Assembly: GCA_002307065.1 (NCBI GenBank)
Contig: DBTN01000011.1
Span: 13,475-77,474 of the forward strand
DNA: 64,000 nucleotides
Origin: Akkermansiaceae bacterium UBA1315
GTDB lineage: Bacteria > Verrucomicrobiota > Verrucomicrobiia > Verrucomicrobiales > Akkermansiaceae
Direction: 5' to 3'
Shown piece after piece: positions 34,133 through 44,189 of this stretch (position 1 is the stretch's first letter; the number at the start of each line of letters is the position of its first letter). The translations under genes were made by a program, and so were the position numbers. The notes under the pieces are model-generated. The model was not told the origin of the DNA. It saw only the letters and a list, made by a program, of their open reading frames with translations, and made no database searches.

Positions 34133-34191
34133 GATTTCCGGTTGCGGGCGGTGAAAATCTTTCAGCGATCCGCGTGGCTGCCGATGCGCGC

Positions 34192-35103
34192 CTAAGATGC
34201 TTTTCGATCCAGGGAGAGCGGGCGGTTTTTTAAGATTTCAACGAAGTGCTCGACCAAGGGGGAGGCTGACTCCCTCTGCCAAACCGCCCACATCAAAAAT
34301 TCGCAGACGGCGCGTTCGGTGGAAAGTGGAATGATGACGACTCCTTGATGGGAGAGATCGAGCACGCACGGCAGCAGCGAGATTCCCTGATCTGCCGCGA
34401 TCAAGGTGAGCAGCGAATCAAAACCCTCGATTTGGCGGACTTTTTTCGGGATGAATCCTTCCGCCTGACAGAAGCTGCACACGTCGTCGCGGTGAACCGA
34501 ATGCAAGCCTTGGCCGAGGAAAAGCAGCAGCTCATCCGTGACTTCGGACAGTTGGATTGTCGACCGTTTGGCCCAAGGATGCTGTTTTGAAACGGCGAGG
34601 CCGAACGTTGACTGGATGACGCAGAAGCTATTTTGATCCGGACGTTTTCCGGCGTCTGTTCCGTACGCAAAACCGATGTCGATTGTGTGTTTCGCCAGAG
34701 CATCAAGCTGTTCCACAGGTAGCATTTCGACGAATTTCACTTCGACGGCCGGGTATCGTTGATTGAAAAGTTTCAAGGTTCCGGGGAGGAAATCGCTGGC
34801 GAGTGCGCCGACACTGCCAATTCGCAAGGTTCCGCGGTGCCCGGCTTTTGCTTCGCCCGCGCGCTCGATTGCCAAGTCTGAACGGTTCAAAATATCCCGC
34901 GCATCGCTGAGGAAAATCTCTCCGGCATTGGTGAGAGAAACGCTGACCGTGTCGCGATCCAGCAATTTGACGCCGATTTCGTCTTCCAAATCCTTGATTT
35001 GTTTGCTAAGTGCCGGGCGGCTCACGCGTAACCGATCCGCTGCCTTTCGGAAGCTTAGTTCGTCTGCTACGGCTACGTAGTATCGCAAATGCCTCAACTC
35101 CAT
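34192..35103 (-). CDS. LysR-family transcriptional regulator
   Basis: The 303-residue regulator has an N-terminal winged helix-turn-helix: MELRHLRYYVAVADELSFRK, then AADRLRVSRPALSKQIKDLE. A type 2 periplasmic-binding-protein-like effector domain follows from about residue 90. It is divergent from the RND efflux pair across a 124-bp gap that holds a T-N11-A dyad, so it probably controls that pump. The effector is unknown. Confidence 0.9.
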   Translation of the reverse strand: MELRHLRYYVAVADELSFRKAADRLRVSRPALSKQIKDLEDEIGVKLLDRDTVSVSLTNAGEIFLSDARDILNRSDLAIERAGEAKAGHRGTLRIGSVGALASDFLPGTLKLFNQRYPAVEVKFVEMLPVEQLDALAKHTIDIGFAYGTDAGKRPDQNSFCVIQSTFGLAVSKQHPWAKRSTIQLSEVTDELLLFLGQGLHSVHRDDVCSFCQAEGFIPKKVRQIEGFDSLLTLIAADQGISLLPCVLDLSHQGVVIIPLSTERAVCEFLMWAVWQRESASPLVEHFVEILKNRPLSLDRKAS

Positions 35104-35116
35104 CTGGCGAGACTAT

Positions 35117-35129
35117 TAACCTAAAGTTA
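35117..35129. promoter_or_regulatory. Candidate LysR-box between regulator and RND genes
   Basis: TAAC-N5-GTTA (35117-35120, 35126-35129) has the T-N11-A form of LysR-type recognition sites and lies just upstream of the regulator start, in the divergent promoter region. Confidence 0.5.
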
Positions 35130-35227
35130 CCACCTTGGAAACTTCAAAATCATTCCGACCGCGGCTTTCAGGTGCTAAGAGTAGCCAGCTCCAACAACTG
35201 TTTCAGTTGCGCCTATTTATTTTTACC

Positions 35228-36406
35228 ATGCATCCTATCCTGTTTATTCCGTTGTCTCTGAGCTGGCTCCTCCTGCTACCTGCTTGTGGGAAAAAAGCTC
35301 AGACCGGGCCGACCGAAATGCCACCCGCGGCGGTTTCCTTCACTTCAGTGAAAGAGGAGAAGGTCACCATCACCCGGGACTTACCGGGGCGGATCGATGC
35401 ATTGCGGGTTTCGGAAGTCCGAGCACGGGTTCCAGGAATTCTTTTGGAGCGTGTTTTCACCGAAGGTAGCGAGGTCAAAGCGGGCGACGTCCTTTTTAGA
35501 ATCGATCCCGCGCCGCTTGAAGCCACCCGTGATGGGGCGCTTGCGGCGCTTTCCCGAGCCGAGGCAAATGATCTTTTGGCGGATACCCAGGTCAAACGGT
35601 TACGAAAACTCGCGAAGGTGAACGCAGCGAGTCAGCAGGATCTGGATCAGGCGGAAATTTCGGTAAAGTTGAATGCGGCGGAAGTGATTTCCGCTCGCGC
35701 TTCGCTGAAAACCGCTGAGCTGAATCTCGGCTACGCGACGGTCACCGCACCGATTTCCGGCCGCATCGGCCGCGCCCAAGTCACCGAAGGCGCGCTCGTT
35801 GGCCAGAACGATGCGACGTTGCTGGCGGTGATTCAACAACTCGATCCAATCTATTTCGACTTTACCCAGTCCAGTTCTGAATTGATCGAGCTGAAACGTG
35901 CAGTCGGCGAAAACGGGGGAGAGACTCCGGAAAATGCTCAGGAGTTGCGAAAAGTGACGCTGCTTTTGGACAATGGCGAAGAATACGAACATCCGGGAAA
36001 AATCCTTTTTTCCGAAGTCTCCGTTGACCCGACGACCGGGATGGTGTCGCTGCGTGCTGAATTTCCAAACCCTGACCGGTTGCTGCTTCCGGGCATGTTC
36101 GCCCGAGCTCGGGTGACTCAATCGATTCGCAACCATGCCGTCACCGTTCCTCAACAAGCCGTCACTCGAGCCGAGGGAGGAAAGGGAAGTGTGCTGGTGA
36201 TTGATGACCAAAATCACGTGCAACTCCGGACGATCGAAACGGGAAATCCGGTTGGAGATCGGTGGGTTGTTACTTCGGGGCTGAAAGCGGGCGAACGCGT
36301 GGTCATGGAAGGTCACCTGAAAGCGCGGCCGGGATCACCGGTGGCACCGGAGCCTTTTGTTGCCGCCAATGGGACCGCCGCACCGGTCGTTGAAGAAAAA
36401 CAATAA
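35228..36406 (+). CDS. RND efflux periplasmic adaptor lipoprotein (AcrA/MexA type)
   Basis: The 392-residue membrane-fusion protein links an RND pump to an outer-membrane channel. The lipoprotein signal ends in LLLLPACGKK, with lipobox Cys at about residue 19. The lipoyl half-motif VSEVRARVPGILLERVFTEG, an alpha-helical hairpin (about 100-160), the second half ELNLGYATVTAPISGRIGR and a beta-barrel domain are in order. The ATG at 35228 starts the lipoprotein signal; the open frame runs upstream to 35135 but is not signal-like. The RND pump follows after 12 bases. Confidence 0.92.
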   Translation: MHPILFIPLSLSWLLLLPACGKKAQTGPTEMPPAAVSFTSVKEEKVTITRDLPGRIDALRVSEVRARVPGILLERVFTEGSEVKAGDVLFRIDPAPLEATRDGALAALSRAEANDLLADTQVKRLRKLAKVNAASQQDLDQAEISVKLNAAEVISARASLKTAELNLGYATVTAPISGRIGRAQVTEGALVGQNDATLLAVIQQLDPIYFDFTQSSSELIELKRAVGENGGETPENAQELRKVTLLLDNGEEYEHPGKILFSEVSVDPTTGMVSLRAEFPNPDRLLLPGMFARARVTQSIRNHAVTVPQQAVTRAEGGKGSVLVIDDQNHVQLRTIETGNPVGDRWVVTSGLKAGERVVMEGHLKARPGSPVAPEPFVAANGTAAPVVEEKQ

Positions 36407-36418
36407 TCTCTTTTTCCC

Positions 36419-39400
36419 ATGGCCCAATTCTTCATTGATCGCCCGGTTTTTGCCTGGGTGGTATCCATTCTCATCTGTCTTCTTGGCGGCATCGCGATCA
36501 CCCAATTGCCGATCGCCCAATATCCAAGCGTCGCGCCTCCATCGATTTCGATCACTTCGAATTATGCCGGTGCCTCTTCGGAAACATTGAGTGACACCGT
36601 GACTTCGGTCATCGAGCAGCAACTGAACGGAATCGATAACCTGCTCTACATGTCGTCCACCAGTGACGCGACCGGGACATCGGTGATCACGCTTTATTTC
36701 ACACCCGGAACGGATCCCGATACGGCTCAGGTTCAGGTGCAGAACAAGGTGCAACTTGCCACTCCGAGCTTGCCACAGACCGTTCAGCAACAGGGCGTGG
36801 TCGTTGCTAAAGCGACGCGGAACTTCATGATGTTCATCGCGCTTTCGTCGGAAGATGGAAGCATGGATGCGACGGCTCTCGGGAACTACATGGCGTCCAG
36901 TTTGCTGGACCCCATCCGTCGGGTCCCCGGCGTCGGCGAAGCGAACCAGTTCGGAACTCAGTATGCCATGCGGATTTGGCTGAATCCGGACAAGTTGATC
37001 AGCTACAATTTAACCCCGAACGATGTTTCGACCGCCATTCAGGCGCAGAATACGCAGGTCCCGGTGGGACAACTCGGCGCTTTGCCAGCGGTCGAAAATC
37101 AGCAACTCAATGTCATTTTACAGGGTCGCGCGACGTTGGAAAAGGTCAGCGAATTTGAGGACATTGTGCTTCGCGTCAACACCGACGGTTCCCGGGTGTA
37201 TGTGAAGGATGTTGCCCGGGTCGAACTCGGTGGACAGGATTATGCGACGAAGGCGCGGATCGATGGACGGCCTGCGACGGCGGCCGCTTTGAAGCTCGCA
37301 CCCGGTGCCAATGCGATGAACACGGCGGAAGCGGTCAAAGCCGAAGTCGAGCGTCTGAAGGCATTTTTCCCGCCCGGCGTGCGCGTCGATTTCCCGTTGG
37401 ATACTTCCACGTTTGTGAAAATTTCGGTGGAGACCGTGCTTCATACGCTCGTGGAAGCGATCATTCTGGTGTTCCTCGTGATGTATTTGTTCCTTCAAAA
37501 CTTCCGGGCGACATTGATTCCGACGTTGGTCGTTCCGGTCGCGTTGCTCGGGACGTGTGGATTGATGATGGCCTTTGGATTTTCCATCAACGTGCTGACC
37601 ATGTTCGGCATGGTTCTCGCGATCGGAATCTTGGTGGATGATGCGATCGTCGTGGTGGAAAACGTCGAGCGGATCATGAGCGAGGAGGGTTTGCCGCCGA
37701 AGGAGGCGACGCGAAAAGCGATGGGCCAGATCACCGGCGCGCTTATCGGGATCACTCTGGTGTTGATCGCAGTATTCATTCCTATGGCGTTTTTCGGCGG
37801 GTCGGTTGGTACGATTTATCGTCAGTTTTCGATGTCGATCGTTTCCTGTATGGTCTTCTCAGTGTTCCTTGCATTGTCGCTGACACCGGCGCTTTGCGCG
37901 ACGTTGCTGAAGCAAGTGGACGCTGGGCATCAACATGAGAAAAAAGGATTTTTCGGTTGGTTTAACCGGAGTTTCGACAAAGCGACGACGGTTTATCAGG
38001 GTTCCGTGAGTGGCATCTTGAAGCACAACTTCATCGGGATGATGATCTTCCTGGGGATCATCGCAATCGTTGGAATGTTGTATGTCAGAATGCCGTCGGC
38101 GTTCCTTCCGGAAGAAGACCAAGGCTATTTCCTCACCGCGATTCAGCTACCGGTCGGTGCGACGGATGCGCGGACGACGGAAGTGATTCTGAAAGTCGAA
38201 GAATATTTTGCCAAACAACCGGAAGTGGAAAATTACTTCACCGTCGCGGGTTTCAGTTTCAACGGTCGTGGTCAGAACTCGGCGCTGGCCTTCATCCGGC
38301 TCAAGCCGTGGGAGGAACGAGACGGCAAAGAGCATAAAGTCCAGGCGATTATTGGACGGGCGATGGTCGGCCTCGGCAAGATCAAGGATGCCTTCGTTTT
38401 CCCGCTCAATCCTGCGGCGATTCCTGAGCTGGGAACATCGTCCGGATTCGACTTCTGGTTGCAAGATGTCGGAGGGGTCGGTCATGAAAAAATGATGGCG
38501 GCACGCAATCAACTGCTTGCTGCTGCGGGTAAAAATCCGGTCCTGGGTCTCGTTCGGGTTCAGGGGTTGGAAGACGCTGCGCAAATGAAAATCGAGCTCG
38601 ATCAGGACAAAGCTTCGGCACTTGGCGTTTCATTGTCCGAACTGAACTCGGCGATGCAGACGGCCTTTGGCTCGACGTATGTGAACAATTTCGTCAACGG
38701 TCCGCGGGTTCAGCGGGTGATTGTTCAACTTGATGCGCCTTATCGAATGACACCGGAAGATCTCGGAAAAGTTTACGTTCGGAACCAGAACGGCGAAATG
38801 GTTCCGCTTTCCGCCTTCACTTCGACCGAATGGACTTATGGCTCGCCTCAGCTTCAACGTTACAATGGAATTCCAGCGGTGAATATCGTGGGCTCGGCGG
38901 CTTCCGGACAGAGCTCGGGTGACGCGATGGACGAGATGGAAAAAATGGCGGATGAGTTGCCGACGGGGATTGGCTACTCGTGGTCCGGGCAGTCTTACGA
39001 AGAGAAGATTTCCGGAAACCAAGCGCCATTGCTTTACGGGATCTCGCTGATCATCGTGTTCCTTTGCCTCGCGGCGCTTTATGAAAGCTGGTCGATTCCG
39101 GTGGCGGTGATTTTGGTCGTTCCTCTCGGAATTTTGGGAGCGCTGTTTGCGGCATCGTTGCGAGACTTGCCGAACGACGTGTATTTCAAAGTGGGCTTGC
39201 TCACGACCGTCGGCCTTTCGACGAAAAACGCGATTTTGATCATCGAGTTCGCGTTGGATCTGATGAAAGCTGGGGAGCCTTTGGTGAAAGCCACGCTTCA
39301 CGCGGTGAGGCTGCGGTTGCGTCCGATCTTGATGACGTCGATGGCCTTCATTCTTGGGGTCATGCCATTGGTCGTCAGCACCGGTGCGGGTTCGGCCAGT

Positions 39401-39550
39401 CACAATGCGATCGGAACTGGCGTTGCGGGTGGTATGCTTTCCGGAACGATTCTCGCGATCTTCTTTGTGCCTATCTTCTTTGTGGTGGTGATGGGAACCG
39501 TCGCTCGATTCACGAAAAAGAAAGATCCGTCAGAACCGGTTGAGGCATAG
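36419..39550 (+). CDS. RND multidrug efflux permease, HAE1 type (AcrB/MexB family)
   Basis: This 1043-residue trimeric inner-membrane proton/drug antiporter begins with the family start [17 protein letters not shown]. Proton-relay aspartates are in [17 protein letters not shown] (near 407-408), and the conserved Lys is in [14 protein letters not shown] (near 940). [17 protein letters not shown] marks the second porter domain. It is full length with twelve membrane helices. It forms an operon with the adaptor; no outer-membrane factor is encoded next to it, so a TolC-like protein must come from elsewhere. Substrate range is unknown. Confidence 0.95.
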   Translation: MAQFFIDRPVFAWVVSILICLLGGIAITQLPIAQYPSVAPPSISITSNYAGASSETLSDTVTSVIEQQLNGIDNLLYMSSTSDATGTSVITLYFTPGTDPDTAQVQVQNKVQLATPSLPQTVQQQGVVVAKATRNFMMFIALSSEDGSMDATALGNYMASSLLDPIRRVPGVGEANQFGTQYAMRIWLNPDKLISYNLTPNDVSTAIQAQNTQVPVGQLGALPAVENQQLNVILQGRATLEKVSEFEDIVLRVNTDGSRVYVKDVARVELGGQDYATKARIDGRPATAAALKLAPGANAMNTAEAVKAEVERLKAFFPPGVRVDFPLDTSTFVKISVETVLHTLVEAIILVFLVMYLFLQNFRATLIPTLVVPVALLGTCGLMMAFGFSINVLTMFGMVLAIGILVDDAIVVVENVERIMSEEGLPPKEATRKAMGQITGALIGITLVLIAVFIPMAFFGGSVGTIYRQFSMSIVSCMVFSVFLALSLTPALCATLLKQVDAGHQHEKKGFFGWFNRSFDKATTVYQGSVSGILKHNFIGMMIFLGIIAIVGMLYVRMPSAFLPEEDQGYFLTAIQLPVGATDARTTEVILKVEEYFAKQPEVENYFTVAGFSFNGRGQNSALAFIRLKPWEERDGKEHKVQAIIGRAMVGLGKIKDAFVFPLNPAAIPELGTSSGFDFWLQDVGGVGHEKMMAARNQLLAAAGKNPVLGLVRVQGLEDAAQMKIELDQDKASALGVSLSELNSAMQTAFGSTYVNNFVNGPRVQRVIVQLDAPYRMTPEDLGKVYVRNQNGEMVPLSAFTSTEWTYGSPQLQRYNGIPAVNIVGSAASGQSSGDAMDEMEKMADELPTGIGYSWSGQSYEEKISGNQAPLLYGISLIIVFLCLAALYESWSIPVAVILVVPLGILGALFAASLRDLPNDVYFKVGLLTTVGLSTKNAILIIEFALDLMKAGEPLVKATLHAVRLRLRPILMTSMAFILGVMPLVVSTGAGSASHNAIGTGVAGGMLSGTILAIFFVPIFFVVVMGTVARFTKKKDPSEPVEA

Positions 39551-39584
39551 TTTTTCCCGAATTCAATGGTTCCTCAAACCTGGG

Positions 39585-39613
39585 CCGGAGCGTGATTCAA
39601 AACGCTCCGGTTT
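39585..39613 (+). terminator. Terminator between RND and miaB
   Basis: The stem ccggagcgt (39585-39593) / acgctccgg (39602-39610) with an 8-base loop is followed by ttt. It lies in the 169-bp convergent gap, whose remaining sequence shows nothing else I can support. Confidence 0.65.
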
Positions 39614-39719
39614 ACGAAGTTCATCCTGCTATCTGCTAGATCGCTTTGGCGAATCAGACGGAAGCCTTCGCGTTCCCAAAAGCTTCGGAGCTACGGCTTC
39701 ACGAGGATTTCTAAATCTC

Positions 39720-41102
39720 TCAGTTTTCCAGACAAGCTGTTCCGTAAACGGTAAAACCGGTTGATTCTTCGATTTTGATATCGAGGATTTGACCGGTTAA
39801 TCGGTCAGGATCGCCATCGAAGATGACGATTTTGTTTTGAGGAGTGCGGCCGGACAACCGGTTTGGGTTGCTCTTGGAAGGGCCTTCGCAAAGGACCTGC
39901 TGATGAGTGCCGACGAGTGCGTTGTTTTTCTCGATGGCGAGGCGGTCGACCACTTCGAGCAAACGGCGATTGCGGTCGCCTTTGACTTCTTCGCTCAGCT
40001 GGTCGTCCATTTCGGCGGCAGGAGTGTTGCGGCGTTTCGAGTAACGGAAAACGAAAGCGTTGTCGAACTGCAGCCGTTCGACGGTGTCGAGTGTGGCTTG
40101 GAAGTCCTCCTCTGTTTCGCCGGGAAATCCGACGATGATGTCGGTGGTGATCGCGATCCCAGGTCGCGCCGCTTTCATTTTTTCGCAAATCTCGATGAAC
40201 TTTTCATTCTTATACGGCCGGCGCATGATTTTCAAAATGCGGTCCGAGCCACTCTGCATCGGGAAATGGATGTGGGAGCAGAGCTTTGGGAGATAAGTGA
40301 AAGCGGCGATCAAATCATCGCGATACCCGATAGGATGGGGCGAGGTAAACCGGATGCGTTCGATGCCTTCGATTTCGTGAACCGCTTCGAGCAATTGGAC
40401 AAATGGCGACTTTCCATCGATTTTCGGAAACTCGGTGCGTCCGTAAAGATTGACGATTTGGCCGAGAAGCGTGACTTCCTTGACGCCGTGTGCCGCCAAA
40501 TGTCGGACTTCTCCCACGATTTCGGCAATCGGGCGACCGCGTTCTTTTCCCCGGGTGTCCGGGACGATGCAGAAGGAGCAGCGCATGTTACAGCCCTGCA
40601 TGATCGAAACAAATGCCGAGGCGTTTTTCGCTTTCGGGAGATGATCGCGGATGGTGTTTTGCGAGCCTTCTTCGTCGGCAATGTCACAGACGTTCAGTCC
40701 GTGAAGCGATAGCGCGGGATCGTCCATCCGCGCTTCCAGGCGTCGGCGGAGGATGGTGTCGACGTATTCAAAAACCTTGTGGTATTTCTGCGTGCCGACG
40801 ACGACGTCCAACCGGGGAATCGACTGGAAAAGCTCTTCACCACGAGATTGAGCCATGCAGCCCATGAATCCGTAAACGACGTGGGGTCTTCGGACTCGTG
40901 GGTTGTTGGTCATCATGCCCATTTTTCCCAGCGCCTTTTGTTCGGCCTGATCGCGCACGGAGCAGGTGTTGATCAAAATGGCGTCGGCGTCTGTCTCATC
41001 GGTCGTGACCGTGTAACCGCCTTCGACGAACATGCGGGCGACCTGTTCGGAGTCGCGCTCATTCATCTGGCAGCCATAGGTTTTGACGTAGACCTTGGGC
41101 AT
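39720..41102 (-). CDS. miaB: tRNA-2-methylthio-N6-dimethylallyladenosine synthase MiaB
   Basis: This radical-SAM methylthiotransferase adds the 2-methylthio group to i6A37 of tRNAs that read UNN codons. The 460-residue protein has the UPF0004 domain with three cluster cysteines (TYGCQMNERDSE, INTCSVRDQAE, VVYGFMGCMAQS). The radical-SAM motif GCNMRCSFCIVP is near residue 170, and a C-terminal TRAM domain follows (about 395-455, GRTPQNKIVIFDGD). The overall pattern is MiaB rather than MtaB or RimO. It is the downstream partner of the 166-aa gene (20-bp gap). Confidence 0.95.
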   Translation of the reverse strand: MPKVYVKTYGCQMNERDSEQVARMFVEGGYTVTTDETDADAILINTCSVRDQAEQKALGKMGMMTNNPRVRRPHVVYGFMGCMAQSRGEELFQSIPRLDVVVGTQKYHKVFEYVDTILRRRLEARMDDPALSLHGLNVCDIADEEGSQNTIRDHLPKAKNASAFVSIMQGCNMRCSFCIVPDTRGKERGRPIAEIVGEVRHLAAHGVKEVTLLGQIVNLYGRTEFPKIDGKSPFVQLLEAVHEIEGIERIRFTSPHPIGYRDDLIAAFTYLPKLCSHIHFPMQSGSDRILKIMRRPYKNEKFIEICEKMKAARPGIAITTDIIVGFPGETEEDFQATLDTVERLQFDNAFVFRYSKRRNTPAAEMDDQLSEEVKGDRNRRLLEVVDRLAIEKNNALVGTHQQVLCEGPSKSNPNRLSGRTPQNKIVIFDGDPDRLTGQILDIKIEESTGFTVYGTACLEN

Positions 41103-41122
41103 GATTCGGAACCGGTTTAAAA

Positions 41123-41623
41123 TTAAGCGAGAGTCAGGCGTGGATCCGACTCGATTTTTTCGGTCAGCACGGGCCAGCCGCCTGGCACCTGAAGATTGAA
41201 GCAGTGGAGATAGAGCGTGAACATTTTCGGATCGAAGATGTCGACCAAGCGATCGACGGTCGCGTCGAGGCGTTCCTTATCGAGATTTTTAGGAAGATCT
41301 CCTACGACCGAGCCTTTGCCGTCGTGGGGAATGCCGAGTCCGTCGCAGAACATGCCGAGCATCGATTGCTGGGCGGACATCAGGTAGGCCTGAAGGATGT
41401 GCTCGCCGATGGTGTCACAAGCGTTGATTTTGAGTGTTTTGTGAATCCAGGCGTATTGATCGGCCAAGGATTTCTTTTGGATGAAAACCGGGCGAAGTTT
41501 GCGGTTTCCGGCGAGCGTTGCGACGGCGGACTTGTAGACGTTGCGGTCGTTGGCGCGGAACCAATCGAGCATTTCAGTCACAAGAGCGGGATCGACGGCG
41601 GTGTAGAGTTCGTGGGCTTTCAC
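41123..41623 (-). CDS. Conserved hypothetical protein upstream of miaB, 166 aa
   Basis: The function is not recognised. The protein is soluble with a helical start (MKAHELYTAVDPALVTEMLDW as the start region), a basic middle (GNRKLRPVFIQKKS) and a second half with FDPKMFTLYLHCFNLQVPGGW. There is no signal peptide, membrane segment or known catalytic motif. Translation seems to start at GTG 41623. It lies 20 bases upstream of miaB and is probably cotranscribed. Coding potential is clear from the frame; function cannot be inferred beyond that link. Confidence 0.7.
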   Translation of the reverse strand: MKAHELYTAVDPALVTEMLDWFRANDRNVYKSAVATLAGNRKLRPVFIQKKSLADQYAWIHKTLKINACDTIGEHILQAYLMSAQQSMLGMFCDGLGIPHDGKGSVVGDLPKNLDKERLDATVDRLVDIFDPKMFTLYLHCFNLQVPGGWPVLTEKIESDPRLTLA

Positions 41624-41776
41624 GGTGGGGAAAAATTAAAGTCGGGCAGTGAAGTCCGAGTCTTGCCACATGGCAAGGCCGGAGACCGGTTCTTTAATCG
41701 GTTTGAGTCGTTATTTTAGAACCAGTCCCAGCGGCTTCTGAAGACGGGGGTCGATCGGAACCTGAAAGGAAGGAGC

Positions 41777-43198
41777 TCAACGAAGGCCCAGAACTTTCGG
41801 CGCGCTGGCATTGCCAAACCGGTCGATGGCGGTGAAGGCGACGGCGTCGGCGCGAGGGATGGTGATGCCTCTGGAGGAGGCGGGGGCAATTTGGACGGTG
41901 CGCCATGTCCGGCCGGTCCGCGCTTGGATGGCGACTTTTGCGGTATGTTTGTCAGGCACCCAACGGACAAAGGTTCCATTCCCCTGGAGAGCTGCACTGA
42001 CTCCGGGGGCGGCGGGGGAGGATTTATTGATCCAGGGCATCGGTGGAATGGCGGCCGGTTGGGTGTAGGTGTTTGCGAGTCGGGTGGCGATTCCTCCTTG
42101 ATTGCGCACGAGGCTTTTGGCGCTCCAATGGATGTGACCGTTCCAGTTTTTCCCGATTTTGCGGGTGAGATCGATTTGGTTGGTGATTTCCGATGCGGGG
42201 CGTCCGGGATCTTCGGAAGAATTGATTCGCGAGGTCGCGATGCCGGGCCAAACGGGACGGCTGCCTTGGCTGCGCCACCAGTTGAGGAGGGCGGGGAAAC
42301 TTTGCTTTTGAGGGGAAATGCGCCAGTAGAGCTGAGGCGCGAGGTAGTCGACCCAGCCATTTTTCAACCATTTTCGGGAGTCTCCGGCGAGTTGTTCGTA
42401 GGAATCCAAGCCGGCCTCGATTCCGCTGGGAACGCCAGGGCGCCAAATGCCGAACGGGCTGATTCCGACACGGACCCAGGATTTCTGACGTTTTACGGCC
42501 GAATAGAGATTGCTGACGAAGTCATCAACATAGGCGCGACGTTGGGCCGGGGATTTGCCATCGGCAAAGCGGAGGTTCCCGGAAGGATAGGGGTAAAAAT
42601 AGTCGTCGAGATGAACGCCATCGATGTCGTAACGTCGGACCACATCGAGAATGACGTTGAGGGCGCGGCTGCGGGTATCCGGGTGGGCGGGATCGCACCA
42701 GACCATGGTGCCAAAGCGTTTGGTGATGTGGGGCGAGGATCGGGTGACGTGGTTCGATGCGGCTTTCTGCGAGGTGTTGGAAAGCGCGCGAAAGGGGTTG
42801 AACCAAGCGTGCACTTCGATGCCGCGGGCATGGGCTTCACGAATGCAATAAGCGAGCGGGTCGTAGCCGGGTGAGCGGCCCATGGTGCCGGTCAGGCACG
42901 AGGACCAAGGCTCGATCGAGGAGGCGTAGACCGCGTCACACTGGGGGCGGACTTGGAAAATGACGGCGTTCATTTTCAGGGCGGCCAGTTTGTCGAGAAT
43001 GGTGCGCATTTCCGCCTGTTGGCGATCGGCGCTGAGGCCAGGAGAGCTTGGCCAATCGATGTTGTAAATGCAGGCGATCCACGCGGCGCGGAATTCCCGG
43101 GCGATCATCGGAGGTTTTTCGTTCGAGGGGGCGTAGTTTTGAGCGAAGCCCAGCGACGAAAAGATGAGGAAAAGGAGGGAGGTAGCCAGACGAACCAT
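41777..43198 (-). CDS. Secreted glycoside hydrolase, GHL10/DUF187 family
   Basis: The 473-residue exported protein has a signal peptide (MVRLATSLLFLIFSSLGFAQ). The TIM-barrel domain of the GHL10 group runs from REFRAAWIACIYNIDWPS through MNAVIFQVRPQCDAVYAS, GIEVHAWFNPFRA, YDIDGVHLDDYFYPYP, VRVGISPFGIWRPG and WVDYLAPQLYWRI. The paired Asp in DGVHLDDYFYPYP is a likely catalytic or substrate site. The last 80 residues are Pro/Ser-linked and resemble a fibronectin-like domain. The family is associated with peptidoglycan or other polysaccharide turnover. The ATG at 43198 is chosen for the signal peptide; the frame extends upstream across the antisense of another gene. Confidence 0.88.
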   Translation of the reverse strand: MVRLATSLLFLIFSSLGFAQNYAPSNEKPPMIAREFRAAWIACIYNIDWPSSPGLSADRQQAEMRTILDKLAALKMNAVIFQVRPQCDAVYASSIEPWSSCLTGTMGRSPGYDPLAYCIREAHARGIEVHAWFNPFRALSNTSQKAASNHVTRSSPHITKRFGTMVWCDPAHPDTRSRALNVILDVVRRYDIDGVHLDDYFYPYPSGNLRFADGKSPAQRRAYVDDFVSNLYSAVKRQKSWVRVGISPFGIWRPGVPSGIEAGLDSYEQLAGDSRKWLKNGWVDYLAPQLYWRISPQKQSFPALLNWWRSQGSRPVWPGIATSRINSSEDPGRPASEITNQIDLTRKIGKNWNGHIHWSAKSLVRNQGGIATRLANTYTQPAAIPPMPWINKSSPAAPGVSAALQGNGTFVRWVPDKHTAKVAIQARTGRTWRTVQIAPASSRGITIPRADAVAFTAIDRFGNASAPKVLGLR

Positions 43199-43290
43199 GG
43201 GCTGAGCGTGGCGGTGCAAACCGGTTATCGCAAGCGTGTTGGTCGCCGAAGATGCGCGAAATGGCCGCCCGGTTTTTCGATGCGGGAGAT

Positions 43291-44007
43291 TTACTTTGAA
43301 CGAAGACTCTGGTCGAAAATGACGGCGGCACCCGCCAGGATGAGCCAGAAGGCGAACAGGAAAAGGCTGTTGATCGCGAGTTGCGGGTAGCCGATTTTCA
43401 AAGCGTTGAGGGCGGGATAGGGGTAAGTTTGCCAAAGGTGGCCGTAACCGAGGAGCACCATTTCGTAAATGACCAGATAACCGAACCACCACCCGAGATC
43501 GTGAAGTTTCAGTTGGCCGCGTTCGCGAAACGCCAGCCAATGAAATAGTACGAGCAACGGATTTAAATAATGCAAACCGGTTTCGGAGATCGTTTCGATG
43601 CCGCTGACTTGCCGATAAGCGCGCAACCCCATCGCCTGAAAACCGAACGCGACCAAAAGCATGTTCACCACCAATCCGCCCTCGATCACTGCCCAGATTC
43701 GGCGCTGTTGAAGACCTTTCCAGCGCATCGCTCGACCGGTATAAAACACGGCGACCAAGAGATTTGTTGAGATGGTGAAAAATGTGAACGGTTTCAGCAG
43801 TGCGGCCGCCAGGGTGTAACCTTTCGCGAGCAGTGGCGGAAAGGAGATCGCCAATTGCAGCATTACCGCACCCCATGCGAAAAACGCGATGATCGCTGCA
43901 AAGGTCTCGAATCCCGGTTGGCGGTCCTTTTCCCCGCAAGTTCCAGCACAGAACTCTTTCCGAGTCCGGGAGTTGGGAGATCGCGAAAAAGCTGGAACCT
44001 GCGACAT
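43291..44007 (-). CDS. Pr6Pr-type integral membrane protein
   Basis: The 238-residue protein has about six membrane helices. The first, FETFAAIIAFFAWGAVMLQ, and the signature KPFTFFTISTNLLVAVFYTG, then ETGLHYLNPLLVLFHWLAF and YPALNALKIGYPQLAINSLF, match the Pr6Pr / FAR-17a-AIG1-like family. Its biochemical function is not established in bacteria. The first 30 residues are hydrophilic and atypical (MSQVPAFSRSPNSRTRKE), so the true start may lie downstream. It is followed after a 92-bp gap by the glycosidase. Confidence 0.82.
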   Translation of the reverse strand: MSQVPAFSRSPNSRTRKEFCAGTCGEKDRQPGFETFAAIIAFFAWGAVMLQLAISFPPLLAKGYTLAAALLKPFTFFTISTNLLVAVFYTGRAMRWKGLQQRRIWAVIEGGLVVNMLLVAFGFQAMGLRAYRQVSGIETISETGLHYLNPLLVLFHWLAFRERGQLKLHDLGWWFGYLVIYEMVLLGYGHLWQTYPYPALNALKIGYPQLAINSLFLFAFWLILAGAAVIFDQSLRSK

Positions 44008-44189
44008 GGCGGTTGGGGAAAGCCCATGAAAAACCTAGCTGCGATTCGCCGAGAAGAGAGTTTCTGGCCGGAGGATTTTCGGGCTAGAATCTTTCATGGC
44101 GGTTTTGGAAGGAAGCCGTCTGACTGGGAAAACGGGATTTACAGAAAGAGTGAGCGGCGCTTTGGTGTAGATCTGTGGAAATTAAACCT

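Noticed and set aside
41662..41677. Palindrome cttgcca-ca-tggcaag between the 166-aa gene and glycosidase
   Set aside because: Single short copy without T-run or promoter context; could be chance.
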